Positions 8,367 to 17,071 of a stretch of 38,032 nt of DNA are shown piece by piece; within the stretch, counting starts at the first letter, position 1; every line of letters begins with the position of its first letter. The stretch comes from Alloscardovia omnicolens DSM 21503 (GTDB lineage Bacteria; Actinomycetota; Actinomycetes; Actinomycetales; Bifidobacteriaceae): assembly GCF_000420505.1 (NCBI RefSeq), contig NZ_ATVB01000015.1, positions 1 through 38,032 of the forward strand. Reading direction: 5' to 3'. The notes below the pieces were generated by a model, which saw only the letters and a program-made list of their open reading frames with translations, was not told where the DNA came from and did not search any database. The position numbers and the translations under genes are program-made.

Positions 8367-8402
8367 TTATTCAAGGAAGATTTACGCCAGTTGTTTTTAA
8401 GA

Positions 8403-9795
8403 TTACGCGAATTGCAGAGGAAGGAGAATAGTGAGACTAAAGGTTTGGTTCTGCGTATTCACAGACATATGACCGCCGTATTGCTGCACAACATAGCGTA
8501 TTGAACGCATACCAAAACCATGCTCATAATTACCTGGTTTTGAAGTTTTTAACAGATTATCTGTATACTCACGTTCCCCACTAAATTGATTTATCTGCCG
8601 AATAACAGTCATACTTCCCTGTTTAGAAATATCTAATGTAATAGACTTACTTAAGGTATCGGTATCAATTTTTTCTACTGCCTCAATAGCATTATCCATA
8701 ATGTTTCCCACGAGAGAGTAGATATCCACGTATTCCATATGCCCCACTGCAGATCCATCAACTAAGCAATTGAGCGCAATACCTCGTTGAGAGCAATACA
8801 AGCTTTTCTCATTGAGAATAGCGTCAATAGCCTGATTACCTGTACTAAAGAGAGCATCATATTGGCTGAGTGTATCGTGAATAAGCTGTTCAGCTTGAGC
8901 ACCTTGTTTTTGTACTACTGACGTATTCGATAAGAAAAACTTTTTTAAATCATGCATCTTCATATTGATAACATCACGATATTCTTGACTTATCTCGTAA
9001 TGCCGTTGCTGTCTATAGTTAATATCCTTCATTATTTCGACTTCGCGCAACATGTGATTTCGTGATGATACCAAAAGGAGCATGCTCATTACCATGATGG
9101 AGCACACCATATCGTAGACACGCACCAGCAAGTTGAGATAATAATACCAATTATTTAAACCCTGAATAGCTACTGCGGGAATACCTAACATGAAGAAGAG
9201 GTGATTAGCAAAAATTACAAAAGCGAATACTGCTATGCACGCTAATATCCATCCGTGTCTATCGCGCAATACCTCAACTAATCTCTGCCGTGCGACCTAC
9301 TTTCCACCAGATAACCACTACACAGATTACGTAGATACAGAAAATGAGAGCCTTAGATTGTGGATTAGAATAGAGAAACTCCATATTACCTTGATAAATA
9401 GGTGCTCCTACAGCCTGCACTATATCTGCTATAGCATGTTCACATGAGTAACCCAAGGCTACACTAACAATAACTACTAATAGTGATGACTCTGTAAGAG
9501 CATTAATAGCAATAATGAGTACAATAAGCTCGACTAGCAAAGGAAAATAGCTAATCCCTTTAAGGTATATTCCTTCTGAATGATACAAAACCGGACCGTT
9601 AAGAACCATAGTGAGGAATAAAAATATACCAAGAAATACCCAACGCCATTCATACCCCGCCCATGGACGCCAACGGAGCGAACGAGAAAAAATAAGCGTG
9701 CATCCAAAAAGATACACAGTAAAAGTTGAAGGAAAAGAAGAAGTAAGCAAAGGTGCTGGCCACAGAAAAGCCCATATATTCTGTATAACTCCCAT
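8403..9795 (-). pseudogene. AgrC-like (GHKL) sensor histidine kinase, frameshifted
   Basis: Two adjacent frames form one kinase. The first (9795 to 9274, 173 codons) has several membrane helices and stops soon after VVIWWKVG. The second (to 8403) continues with ARQRLVEVLRDRHGW, two more helices, the HDLKKFF phosphoacceptor region, the N box NIMDNAIEAVE and the G box GFGMRSI. Removing one G of the GG at 9296-9297 joins them, and the join then aligns with the neighbouring kinase through this region. The first frame has a good GAGGAGAT ribosome site; the second would need an unsupported TTG start. It would sense a signal at the membrane and phosphorylate the LytTR regulator encoded just upstream. 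A sequencing error or phase-variable slip cannot be excluded. Confidence 0.8.
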
Positions 9796-9826
9796 CTTAA
9801 ATCTCCTCCCCGAGACTATATAGCTC

Positions 9827-10588
9827 TTATTTCAACATATGTGTGGCAGCAGACTTCACCGCCAGAAGCGCATCGAACACAGCCACTTTCTTTCCTCTGC
9901 TCATACCCACTGTATACGTTTTATCAGCTTCAATAATAAGTTCTTTATCAGTAAAGCCTGCGACAAAATGTAAATTCACTAAACAGTAACGGTGACATTG
10001 AACGAAATCTACTGGTTCAAGAAGAGCTGCATATTCTTTAAGAGTGCCCCACACCACATATACCGCACCATTGGCATCATGCACATACACCATATGATCT
10101 CGCACTTCTATATATGTAATATTCCGAGACGAAATAAAATGTGTTCCATCACTGGACGGCAAAGTAACCATCACATCGCGTGAATTCATTTCTACCCGAG
10201 CAAGAGCTCTCTTCATAGTTAAAGCAAAAGTAGCATAATCAAAAGGTTTAACCAGATAGCCAATCGCACTGACTTCGTAACCTTTAACAGCTAATTGCGT
10301 CACTTTCGTGGTAAAAATAATAGGCTTTGAGCCATGTTCTTCAAGCGTTTCGCGATAGACAGAAGCTGCTGTCATACCATCCATACCCGTGCCGTCTTCG
10401 CCAGGCATCTCGATATCGAGAAAAATCATATCCGCACTGCAAGCGCGCTCATCTGCTAGAAAATCTTCAGCCGATTTATAACGCTGTACTTCTATTCCCA
10501 CATTCTCACTGTGTGCAAAACGTTCTATAGCCTGCTGGGTATGAGCAGCATCAACGTCTGTATCCTCAACAAGCGCAATTTTTACCAC
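9827..10588 (-). CDS. LytTR-family response regulator
   Basis: DNA-binding response regulator of 253 residues. The receiver domain (about 3-125) has the acidic pocket (VEDTD near the N-terminus), phosphoacceptor Asp58 in FLDIEMPG, and the conserved Lys in LVKPF (about 117). A LytTR DNA-binding domain follows (about 145-245), with the family pattern FISSRNITYIEV and FVQCHRYCLVNL. A GTG start is chosen because AAGGAGG lies 6 nt before it; an upstream gene, the second kinase, ends 11 nt away. It sits between the two broken kinases, in the order regulator-kinase-regulator-kinase, and probably pairs with the kinase at 8403-9795. All receiver and DNA-binding features are intact, so it could act without its kinase or with cross-talk. 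Confidence 0.93.
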   Translation of the reverse strand: MVKIALVEDTDVDAAHTQQAIERFAHSENVGIEVQRYKSAEDFLADERACSADMIFLDIEMPGEDGTGMDGMTAASVYRETLEEHGSKPIIFTTKVTQLAVKGYEVSAIGYLVKPFDYATFALTMKRALARVEMNSRDVMVTLPSSDGTHFISSRNITYIEVRDHMVYVHDANGAVYVVWGTLKEYAALLEPVDFVQCHRYCLVNLHFVAGFTDKELIIEADKTYTVGMSRGKKVAVFDALLAVKSAATHMLK

Positions 10589-10599
10589 TGAAAACCTCC

Positions 10600-11970
10600 T
10601 TATCTCGGTATCGGAATAACCACACGAATCTCAAATACTTTCGTCTCGTTATCTGCTTCTACGTGCACATTTCCTTCGTAATCATGCGTTACCGCAGCAA
10701 TCGACTTCATACCAAAACCGTGAAAGCGCTGATTTGTTTTTTGTGATACTGGCAGACCTGTATCTTTAGATAACTGCACCTCGCCGGCATAAAAGTTTGA
10801 TGCTTCGATAATCGAGTAACCATTTATCACATGCGCTCTCAGTTCTATAGCGCGGTTAGCAGGGTGGAGATGAGGATTTTGCACAGCTTCAATAGCGTTA
10901 TCGAGAATATTACCGAAAAGAGCTGTTATCTCGGAAGGTTTCAAAAAACTAAAGCCATTACCATCAACCATTGCAGACAACGCAATATCATGAGCTGAGC
11001 AATACAGACTTTTTTCTGTAAGTACTGCGTCAATCATATCGTTTCCTGTTTGATAGATGGAGTCATACACACGAATAGCGTTTTCTAGCTCGTGCATAGA
11101 TTCAGTAGATACTTCAGATAACTGATTGTGTGTGCCATCGAGATTTTGAATTTAAGCACGTACGCTTGCTAAACCTTTTCGCACATCATGGAATTTAGCA
11201 TTCACTAGTTCCATATTTTCCCGACTCATATTGTAATGTTTCATTTTGGCTTCGTTCAGCTGAGTCAGTAAATCAATATCATTAATCAGACGATCTCGTG
11301 TGGACACCAAAAGTAGCACAGCCATTCCTAAAAGGGTACATAGGAAATCAAGAATACGGAAAGCAATATCTATCTGCCAAGGCATCACAACATGTTCTGG
11401 ACGCATGAGCAAGACCATATTAAATACAATGGCACATACTAATACAAAAACGCTTAATGCAACCCATCGTACAGATTGTTTTACAGCTTCAACCTGTACG
11501 TGAAAACGCTGAGCTAAGTATTGCACAGCGAACACATACATACCCGCGAGCACACATAATCTAAGAATAACATCCCATGGCGTAGGCATAGGAATGAAAA
11601 CCTGCACTGCTGAAGCTGCGGCAAAACCTAAATGTTGTAAACCGTACCCCATAACTGTATACAGCAAAGCTTCAATGCCAGATACATCATAGAGTTCGCG
11701 AACAATACCAGCAAGCAGACATGCGTATATCAAGTACAATAGGCACCGCATAGGGAAAACAAGTGAATTAAGTTGTTCAAAACTTACTACCAGCGCCCCA
11801 CCAATAATCGACACTGCAAAATACGCGCAAACAATCGAAGCAAACAACACTGTTGCTAGCAGTTTTGGTCGCCATCCTGCTTTAAGTAATGAATGCGGCG
11901 AAACAACCAGCACGGCAATCAAAGTTTCTATAGGAAAACTTAAAAATGAATAATCTACGACGAAATTCAT
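10600..11970 (-). pseudogene. AgrC-like (GHKL) sensor histidine kinase with an internal stop codon
   Basis: A single 457-codon frame interrupted by one TAA (11152-11154). Before the stop are about six membrane helices and the phosphoacceptor region KFHDVRKG (His about 261). After it, in the same frame, come the N box NILDNAIEAVQ and the G box GFGMKSI of the ATPase. The truncated product would have the His but no kinase domain. A restart at 11097 would have no good ribosome site. The ATG overlaps the stop of the upstream regulator (ATGA), typical of a coupled two-component pair. The rest of the reading frame has stayed open, so the lesion looks recent. A CAA- or GAA-type codon changed to TAA would explain it. 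Confidence 0.85.
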
Positions 11971-12671
11971 GCATTCCTCGCATGGAATTCGAGGAGTTTA
12001 TTCGAAATCTCTCGGCGGGCAGAACGCGACACGTGCAGTAAGGTGTCGTGCACCATAATGTCGCCGGACACCGGATCGTACTTGTTCACGTGTGCTAAAT
12101 TCACCACATTGTATCGGCTAATGAGGGCGAAATTCGAGTTCTCCACTTGCGTGAAAGCTGCTTTGAGGCTGTTCCATGCGGTGAGCACACCGTGTGCCGT
12201 GTAGTAGTAGAGTTTGTGGGACCGCACTTCCATATAGTAAATATCGGAGGTTTTTACGTAGAGGTTACCATCCGTTGTTTCGATAGCAATCTGCTCCACC
12301 ACGTGCGAGGAAACGATACGTTCGATTTTGCGCCAAGCGAGCGCGAAGCTTTCTGCAGAAATAGGCTTAACCAAGTAGCTGATTGCATCTACCTCGTAGC
12401 CTGCTACCGCATACTGTGCCATGCGCGTGGTAAAAACGATAACAACTTGTTGATCGTACTCACGGATAGCGCGCGCTGTTTCAAGACCATCAAGACCATG
12501 CATTTCTATATCCAGAAAAATGACATCGAAATCATGTTTATCTTTATACGCTTGAACAAACTCTGTTCCTGAACTAAAAATGATAGTGTTACTCGCAGCA
12601 TCACGAGACAACACTAATGTCTTAGTATCTTCAGCTTCTTGCATCACATCATCAATGATGGCTACGCGCAT
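11967..12671 (-). CDS. LytTR-family response regulator, first gene of the two-component operon
   Basis: A 234-residue regulator with receiver domain (IIDD at 5-8, phosphoacceptor Asp54 in IFLDIEMHG, Lys in LVKPI) and a C-terminal LytTR DNA-binding domain (about 130-230). The frame is open a further 31 codons upstream, but GAGGTGAG lies just before the ATG at 12671 and the receiver domain begins exactly there, so I take that start. The stop overlaps the start of the second kinase by ATGA. The gene heads the minus-strand operon and is divergent from the second GH3 gene; the shared region holds a LytTR-like direct repeat, so autoregulation and control of the GH3 gene are plausible. No signal-peptide gene of the agrD type is visible nearby. 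Confidence 0.93.
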   Translation of the reverse strand: MRVAIIDDVMQEAEDTKTLVLSRDAASNTIIFSSGTEFVQAYKDKHDFDVIFLDIEMHGLDGLETARAIREYDQQVVIVFTTRMAQYAVAGYEVDAISYLVKPISAESFALAWRKIERIVSSHVVEQIAIETTDGNLYVKTSDIYYMEVRSHKLYYYTAHGVLTAWNSLKAAFTQVENSNFALISRYNVVNLAHVNKYDPVSGDIMVHDTLLHVSRSARREISNKLLEFHARNA

Positions 12672-12742
12672 GTTCTCACCTCTATTCCTTATCCTCAACT
12701 TTACACGAGAGGCTAGGTGAACTAGAGCACAATGCGTCGTAA

Positions 12743-12772
12743 GCAATTCACGAAATACAGGCAACAGTTTAG
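12743..12772 (+). promoter_or_regulatory. LytTR-type direct repeat candidate in the divergent region
   Basis: ACAGTTTAG (12764-12772) is a perfect match to the AgrA-type repeat ACAGTTNAG. Exactly 21 nt upstream, GCAATTCAC (12743-12751) matches five of eight fixed positions. Paired 9-mers about two helical turns apart are the known LytTR arrangement. The site lies about 90 nt upstream of the second GH3 start and of the regulator operon start on the other side. Confidence 0.5.
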
Positions 12773-12824
12773 GAAATGCACCTCTCGTCCATTTGCTGCC
12801 CTACATACCATATGAATATCACTT

Positions 12825-12840
12825 CAGTGAAGATGTGATA
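12825..12840 (+). promoter_or_regulatory. Shared GH3 upstream motif, copy 2
   Basis: CAGTGAAGATGTGATA, 19 nt before the GH3 start, matches 14 of 16 positions upstream of the other GH3 gene. It contains a short palindrome, CTTCAGTGAAG, and is flanked by ATCAC/GTGAT. Confidence 0.4.
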
Positions 12841-12859
12841 AAAGATTAAAGGAGAGATC

Positions 12860-15847
12860 ATGACTAAGAAAGTTGTGAATGAACAGGTATCAAAGCCGAA
12901 GAAACAGCGCTTACCTATGCGTAACGGCTTCTTCCTGACTATTTGGATTCCTATTACTCTTATTTGCGCATTATTTGCCACTATTTTGTATGCTGGTTTG
13001 AATTTTGCCAGCGGCGCAATAGATGTTGCTGTGGGTGGAGGAACGTATACACCGAAGAACGGAAAGAACACGAAAGGCGCAGACCTCAACTTTTACCCGA
13101 AAAAGTATAAGAATATTAACGAAGCGATGGAAGCTTCAGGAAAAGTTACTCAAAAAATTGCTGATGAGGGCATGGTTCTGCTAAAGAACGATGGCAGCTT
13201 GCCTATGACTTCGCTAGGAAAAATCACTTTGATGGGACGTGGTGCAGCAGACCCTCTCTACGGTGGTACTGGATCAGGTCATACGAATACCGATACGGCT
13301 ATTAATATTAAAGCCGGTCTTGAAAAAGCTGGGTTTACAGTCAATCCTACGGTTTATAAGCAGCTCGACACCTACGCAAAATCCCATGCCGCTAAAGATG
13401 GCGGACGCATTAATATTAGCTTTACTTTTAGTGGTTCCACATATCGCATTGGCGAAATGCCAGTGTCTAAATATTCTGCTGCATCTACAAAGTCTTTTGC
13501 TCAATATAATGATGCCGCAGTTGTCGTTATTGGTCGTACAGGTGGCGAGGGCGAAGATTTAACCACCGATATGAGCAAGTGGGATGATAACTACACTCCT
13601 GGTCAGCATTCTTTGGAACTGAACAAGGATGAAAAAGACCAGATTGCTTTAGCAAAACAGAATTTTAAGAAGGTTATTGTTGTTGTAAATTCTTCTCAGC
13701 CAATTGAGATGGGTGAGCTGCAGGATGATCCTCAGATTAATGCAATTATTAACTCAGGAACTCCGGGCGCTACTGGTTTCTTATCTCTTGGAGAGATTAT
13801 TGCGGGTACGTTGAACCCTTCTGGTCACACAGTTGACACGTGGGCGCGCGATTTCACGAAGGATCCTACTTTCGTCAATATCGGTTCGAATGAGTACACA
13901 AACGCAGGTAAAATACGTTCCTTCTTTGTGAACTATGAAGAAGGTATTTATTCTGGCTACCGCTATTACGAAACTGCGGCTGCTGAAAACTTTATTAAGT
14001 ATGATGAGGCAGTTGTATATCCATTTGGTTATGGATTGTCTTATACCATTTTTGATTGGTCGAATCCTCGTTACACGGTAGATAGCAAGAAAGGTACTAT
14101 TACTGCTGAGGTTACCGTTACTAATACCGGTTCTGTGGCTGGTAAAGACGTGGTTGAACTCTTCTATTCCGCTCCTTATACCCACGGAGGTATTGAAAAG
14201 TCTGCAGTAGATTTGGGCGAGTTCGCTAAGACAAAGATGCTCAAGCCAGGCGAAAGCGACACTGTGAAAGCTACGGTAAAGATTGAAGATATGGCTTCGT
14301 ACGACTATAAGAACGCTAAAGCCTATGTTCTCGAAGCTGGTGACTACACCCTAAGCTTGCGCACAAACTCGCACACTATTAAAAACGGTGTAGATACCTT
14401 CACCTATAACGTTCCAGAAACGATTACATACTCTGGCAACAATCATCGTTCTAGTGATAAGAAAGCTGTAACCAATCAGTTTGATGAACTAAGTGCAGCT
14501 TTTGAGTCTGGACAGAAAACTCTCTTGTCTCGTGCCGATTTCGCAGGTACCTTCCCGCAAGTTCCTGATGATGCAGATAAAACTGCATCTGAGGAATTAC
14601 TCAAGAAATTAAATAATTTTGAAACGGATATTACGAATTCCGTAATAGCAAAGGCAGAGAAAGCAGATGGTAAAACAATCAGCATGCCAACAACGGGAGC
14701 AAAGAATAATATTCAGCTTTCCGAGCTGCGCGGTCTGCCATACGACGATCCAAAGTGGCAGAAGTTCCTCGACCAGCTCAAGGTGAGCGAGATGGTTGAC
14801 ATGATTGATGACGGAGCATATGCCACTGATGCCGTAACTCGCCTCGGCAAGCCTCGTGCGGTTGATTTCGATGGCCCTGCTGGTTTTAGCTCCTTTATTA
14901 GCAGTATTCATGGTTCTGCTTTCCCAACCGAAACTTTGATTGCTTCTACTTGGAATCGTGATTTAGCTGCACAGATGGGTGATGCCATTGGAGAAGAAGG
15001 CCTGCAGCTGGGTATTAATGGTTGGTATGCTCCAGCAGTAAATATTCACCGTAACCCATTTGCTGGCCGTAACTTTGAGTATTATTCAGAAGACCCTACA
15101 CTGTCCGGTAAACTCGCCTCTGCCGTAGCAAGTGCTGCTATGAACCGTGGTATTGTAGTCTTCCTTAAGCACTTTGCTTTGAATGATCAAGAACAAAACC
15201 GTCAGGCTAATGGTTTGGATACATGGGCAGATGAACAAACTATTCGCGAAATCTACCTCAAGCCTTTCGAAATTGCTGTGAAAGAATCTTCTGCTCAAGT
15301 CAAGTATCAAGCTGAAGATGGTTCTATTCAAACCAGCACTATCGGTTTAAACGGTATTATGAGCTCCTACAACCGTATTGGCGGCGTATGGGCTGGCGGC
15401 GATTGGCGTGTTCAAACAGCTGTGTTGCGCAACGAGTGGGGCTTCCAAGGCGCTGTTATTACCGATTTCGCTACGATTGCTTCCCCATACATGGTTCCTA
15501 TGCAAGGCGTGGCTGCTGGATCAGATATCCAACTGACATGGCGCATTTTCGAAAAGTTTAAGAATACAGATAATCCAGCGGCTGTATATTTCTTACGCAA
15601 AGCTGCTCACAATGTCATGTTTGCAACAGCCAACTCCAGCTCGCTTAATGGCTATGCATATGGAGCAGGCACAACATGGCATGCTCCTTGGTGGCGCTGG
15701 GTTCAGTGGATTGGTACTGCAGTATTTGTTGCACTCACCTTGTTCCTCATCTACTGGATGGTTAAACGAGTTCGTCGAGTAAGCCCTATTCGTAGAGCAT
15801 GGCGCGAACAGCGCAAAGCACTCAAGGCTGCTCGCAAGAATCAATAG
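12860..15847 (+). CDS. Membrane-anchored GH3-family glycosidase with permuted domains
   Basis: Second GH3-type protein (995 residues) with the same unusual order: sandwich domain first (about 95-330, with GGEGEDL at 228-234), fibronectin-III-like domain (about 390-500), catalytic barrel last (about 620-890). The barrel has DGPAGF (671-676), NIHRNPFAGRNFEYYSEDP (728-746), KHFALND (770-776) and GFQGAVITDF with Asp869 as the expected nucleophile, so it looks catalytically complete. Transmembrane segments at about 24-46 and 949-968 and a basic C-terminal tail imply both ends inside and the enzyme outside. The probable substrate is a beta-linked oligosaccharide; which one cannot be read. The start has AAAGGAGAG. 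It diverges from the LytTR operon and is clearly a distant paralogue of the 5196-8315 gene. Confidence 0.92.
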   Translation: MTKKVVNEQVSKPKKQRLPMRNGFFLTIWIPITLICALFATILYAGLNFASGAIDVAVGGGTYTPKNGKNTKGADLNFYPKKYKNINEAMEASGKVTQKIADEGMVLLKNDGSLPMTSLGKITLMGRGAADPLYGGTGSGHTNTDTAINIKAGLEKAGFTVNPTVYKQLDTYAKSHAAKDGGRINISFTFSGSTYRIGEMPVSKYSAASTKSFAQYNDAAVVVIGRTGGEGEDLTTDMSKWDDNYTPGQHSLELNKDEKDQIALAKQNFKKVIVVVNSSQPIEMGELQDDPQINAIINSGTPGATGFLSLGEIIAGTLNPSGHTVDTWARDFTKDPTFVNIGSNEYTNAGKIRSFFVNYEEGIYSGYRYYETAAAENFIKYDEAVVYPFGYGLSYTIFDWSNPRYTVDSKKGTITAEVTVTNTGSVAGKDVVELFYSAPYTHGGIEKSAVDLGEFAKTKMLKPGESDTVKATVKIEDMASYDYKNAKAYVLEAGDYTLSLRTNSHTIKNGVDTFTYNVPETITYSGNNHRSSDKKAVTNQFDELSAAFESGQKTLLSRADFAGTFPQVPDDADKTASEELLKKLNNFETDITNSVIAKAEKADGKTISMPTTGAKNNIQLSELRGLPYDDPKWQKFLDQLKVSEMVDMIDDGAYATDAVTRLGKPRAVDFDGPAGFSSFISSIHGSAFPTETLIASTWNRDLAAQMGDAIGEEGLQLGINGWYAPAVNIHRNPFAGRNFEYYSEDPTLSGKLASAVASAAMNRGIVVFLKHFALNDQEQNRQANGLDTWADEQTIREIYLKPFEIAVKESSAQVKYQAEDGSIQTSTIGLNGIMSSYNRIGGVWAGGDWRVQTAVLRNEWGFQGAVITDFATIASPYMVPMQGVAAGSDIQLTWRIFEKFKNTDNPAAVYFLRKAAHNVMFATANSSSLNGYAYGAGTTWHAPWWRWVQWIGTAVFVALTLFLIYWMVKRVRRVSPIRRAWREQRKALKAARKNQ

Positions 15848-15861
15848 AAGAATGAACTAAT

Positions 15862-15897
15862 GGTGTGGCTTTTACCCGTGCTGGCAAGAGCCACACC
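15862..15897 (+). terminator. Hairpin after the second GH3 gene
   Basis: GGTGTGGCT (15862-15870) pairs with AGCCACACC (15889-15897) 14 nt after the stop. The following TCATTCTC is a poor T-run, so termination may be partial. Confidence 0.5.
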
Positions 15898-15907
15898 TCA
15901 TTCTCAG

Positions 15908-16046
15908 GAATTTCTCAGCTTTCTTTGGGGGTGTTATTCAGGTTTATGCGGTTATATATGAACATCAAGCAAGGTTGAACAACACCAGCACTGAAGTTCT
16001 TCCCCAAGAAAATTGAACCCCTTCTTCTTTTCTCTCTTTCTCTTAT
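15908..16046 (+). repeat. Non-coding element, copy B (imperfect direct repeat of 4851-4965)
   Basis: Aligns with copy A through TTATATAT, CATCA-GCAAGG, GAACAACA, GTTCTTCCCCAAGAAAA and a long C/U run. It carries a few extra nucleotides relative to A. It lies between the second GH3 gene and tesB. Confidence 0.65.
15934..15962 (+). promoter_or_regulatory. Promoter candidate of small RNA B
   Basis: TTATTC (15934-15939), 17 nt, TATGAA (15957-15962), at the same place as the promoter candidate in copy A. Weak as a stand-alone match; support comes from conservation. Confidence 0.35.
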
Positions 16047-16089
16047 GAGTTCCTGTTGACTCCCCATGGAAGTCAACAGGAATTTTCAT
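15969..16089 (+). ncRNA. Candidate small RNA B or tesB leader
   Basis: Inferred transcript of about 115 nt, ending in a 12-bp hairpin with TTTT. It has the same TTCTTCCCC and CTTCTTCTTT-type single-stranded pyrimidine stretches as candidate A, but a different hairpin. Because tesB starts 30 nt beyond, read-through would make this a tesB leader, and the hairpin an attenuator. The RNA itself is inferred. Confidence 0.4.
16050..16086 (+). terminator. Terminator or attenuator hairpin upstream of tesB
   Basis: TTCCTGTTGACT (16050-16061) and AGTCAACAGGAA (16071-16082) form a perfect 12-bp stem with a 9-nt loop, followed by TTTTCATA. Confidence 0.6.
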
Positions 16090-16118
16090 ATAGCGAAACT
16101 ACTGCAGGAGCTTCTACA

Positions 16119-17030
16119 ATGACGCGTATGACTGATTCTTCTCTTGATCACATTCTTTCTGTTCTATCTCTCGATACTGTTGAACGCGATGAGACGCATT
16201 CCGTTTTACGCGGCGAATCGCTCTATTTTCCAACCGGTCGCGTTTATGGAGGTCAAGTTATTGCTCAGTCTGTAATGGCTGCCAGCGCAACTGTAGATAA
16301 TCGTTTACCTCATTCTGTGCACGGCTACTTTATGAGTGCGGGAGATATTAAGCAAGACGTACGCTTTGATGTAGAAAATCTGCGTGATGGTCGCTCGTTT
16401 TCTAGCCGCCGCGTAAACGTTACTCAAGAACAAGGCGCGATTTTAACGGCTATTGCCAGCTTCCAAACTCCCGGTCAGGAGGGCGTGGATTTCGCTGACC
16501 CCATGCCGGCGGTCGTGCCAGATCCAGAAACTTTACCGAGCGCTAAACAGCTTATGGCTCCGTTTGCTGAACACTCTCCTTTTGCGCATTACTATGCCAC
16601 GCAATCGCCTTTCGATATTCGTCATGTTACGCCAAGTGTTCTTTTAGGACGACCGAGTACCTCCTCCTCTGAACCGCATAATCGCTCAGGCTTTCAGATG
16701 GTATGGATGAAGATTGACGGTGAAGTTCAGGTGGATCAAACCACTCATCGTGCTTTACTTGCCCTTGGTTGCGATCAGCTTATGCTTGAACCGATTTTCC
16801 GTCGAGCAGATTTAAGCTTAACCACTCCTGGTATGCATTTTGCAAGCTTAGATCATTCCATGTGGTGGTATCGCAATGTAGATATGAACGAATGGCATTT
16901 ATATGTGCAAGATACACCAACAGCAGCTCATGGACGTGGCTTAAGCCAAGCAAAAGTATACGATACACACGGCAATCTCGTAGCAGCAATGGTTCAAGAA
17001 GCTATGGTGCGCGTGCCAGAAAATAAATAA
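16119..17030 (+). CDS. tesB: Acyl-CoA thioesterase II
   Basis: Cytosolic thioesterase that hydrolyses acyl-CoA to free fatty acid and CoA. The 303 residues form a double hot-dog fold; the N-terminal half has VYGGQVIAQS and HSVHGYFMSAGD, and the C-terminal half has SLDHSMWW (Asp near 244), a Ser/Thr region at about 268-275, and AAMVQEAMV (Gln near 292), matching the Asp-Thr-Gln triad of E. coli TesB. The frame is open 21 codons further upstream to a TTG, but that part runs through the terminator hairpin; GCAGGAG lies 8 nt before the ATG at 16119, which I take as the start. It is monocistronic, with a hairpin on each side. Confidence 0.93.
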   Translation: MTRMTDSSLDHILSVLSLDTVERDETHSVLRGESLYFPTGRVYGGQVIAQSVMAASATVDNRLPHSVHGYFMSAGDIKQDVRFDVENLRDGRSFSSRRVNVTQEQGAILTAIASFQTPGQEGVDFADPMPAVVPDPETLPSAKQLMAPFAEHSPFAHYYATQSPFDIRHVTPSVLLGRPSTSSSEPHNRSGFQMVWMKIDGEVQVDQTTHRALLALGCDQLMLEPIFRRADLSLTTPGMHFASLDHSMWWYRNVDMNEWHLYVQDTPTAAHGRGLSQAKVYDTHGNLVAAMVQEAMVRVPENK

Positions 17031-17040
17031 CCTTATAGAA

Positions 17041-17066
17041 AAGGAGGTGAGTTTTTTCACCTCCTT
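17041..17066. terminator. Bidirectional terminator between tesB and the convergent block
   Basis: AAGGAGGTGA (17041-17050) and TCACCTCCTT (17057-17066) form a perfect 10-bp stem. T-rich sequence follows on both strands. The stem happens to be a perfect Shine-Dalgarno sequence, locked in a hairpin with no start codon after it. Confidence 0.8.
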
Positions 17067-17071
17067 ATTTC

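Noticed and set aside
12147-12572. A 141-codon frame on the plus strand
   Set aside because: Antisense to an intact LytTR regulator; no plausible product.
12705-12788. Inverted repeat ACGAGAGG/CCTCTCGT, 68 nt apart
   Set aside because: Arms are only 8 bp and far apart; possible looping sites but expected by chance in AT/GC-mixed DNA of this size.
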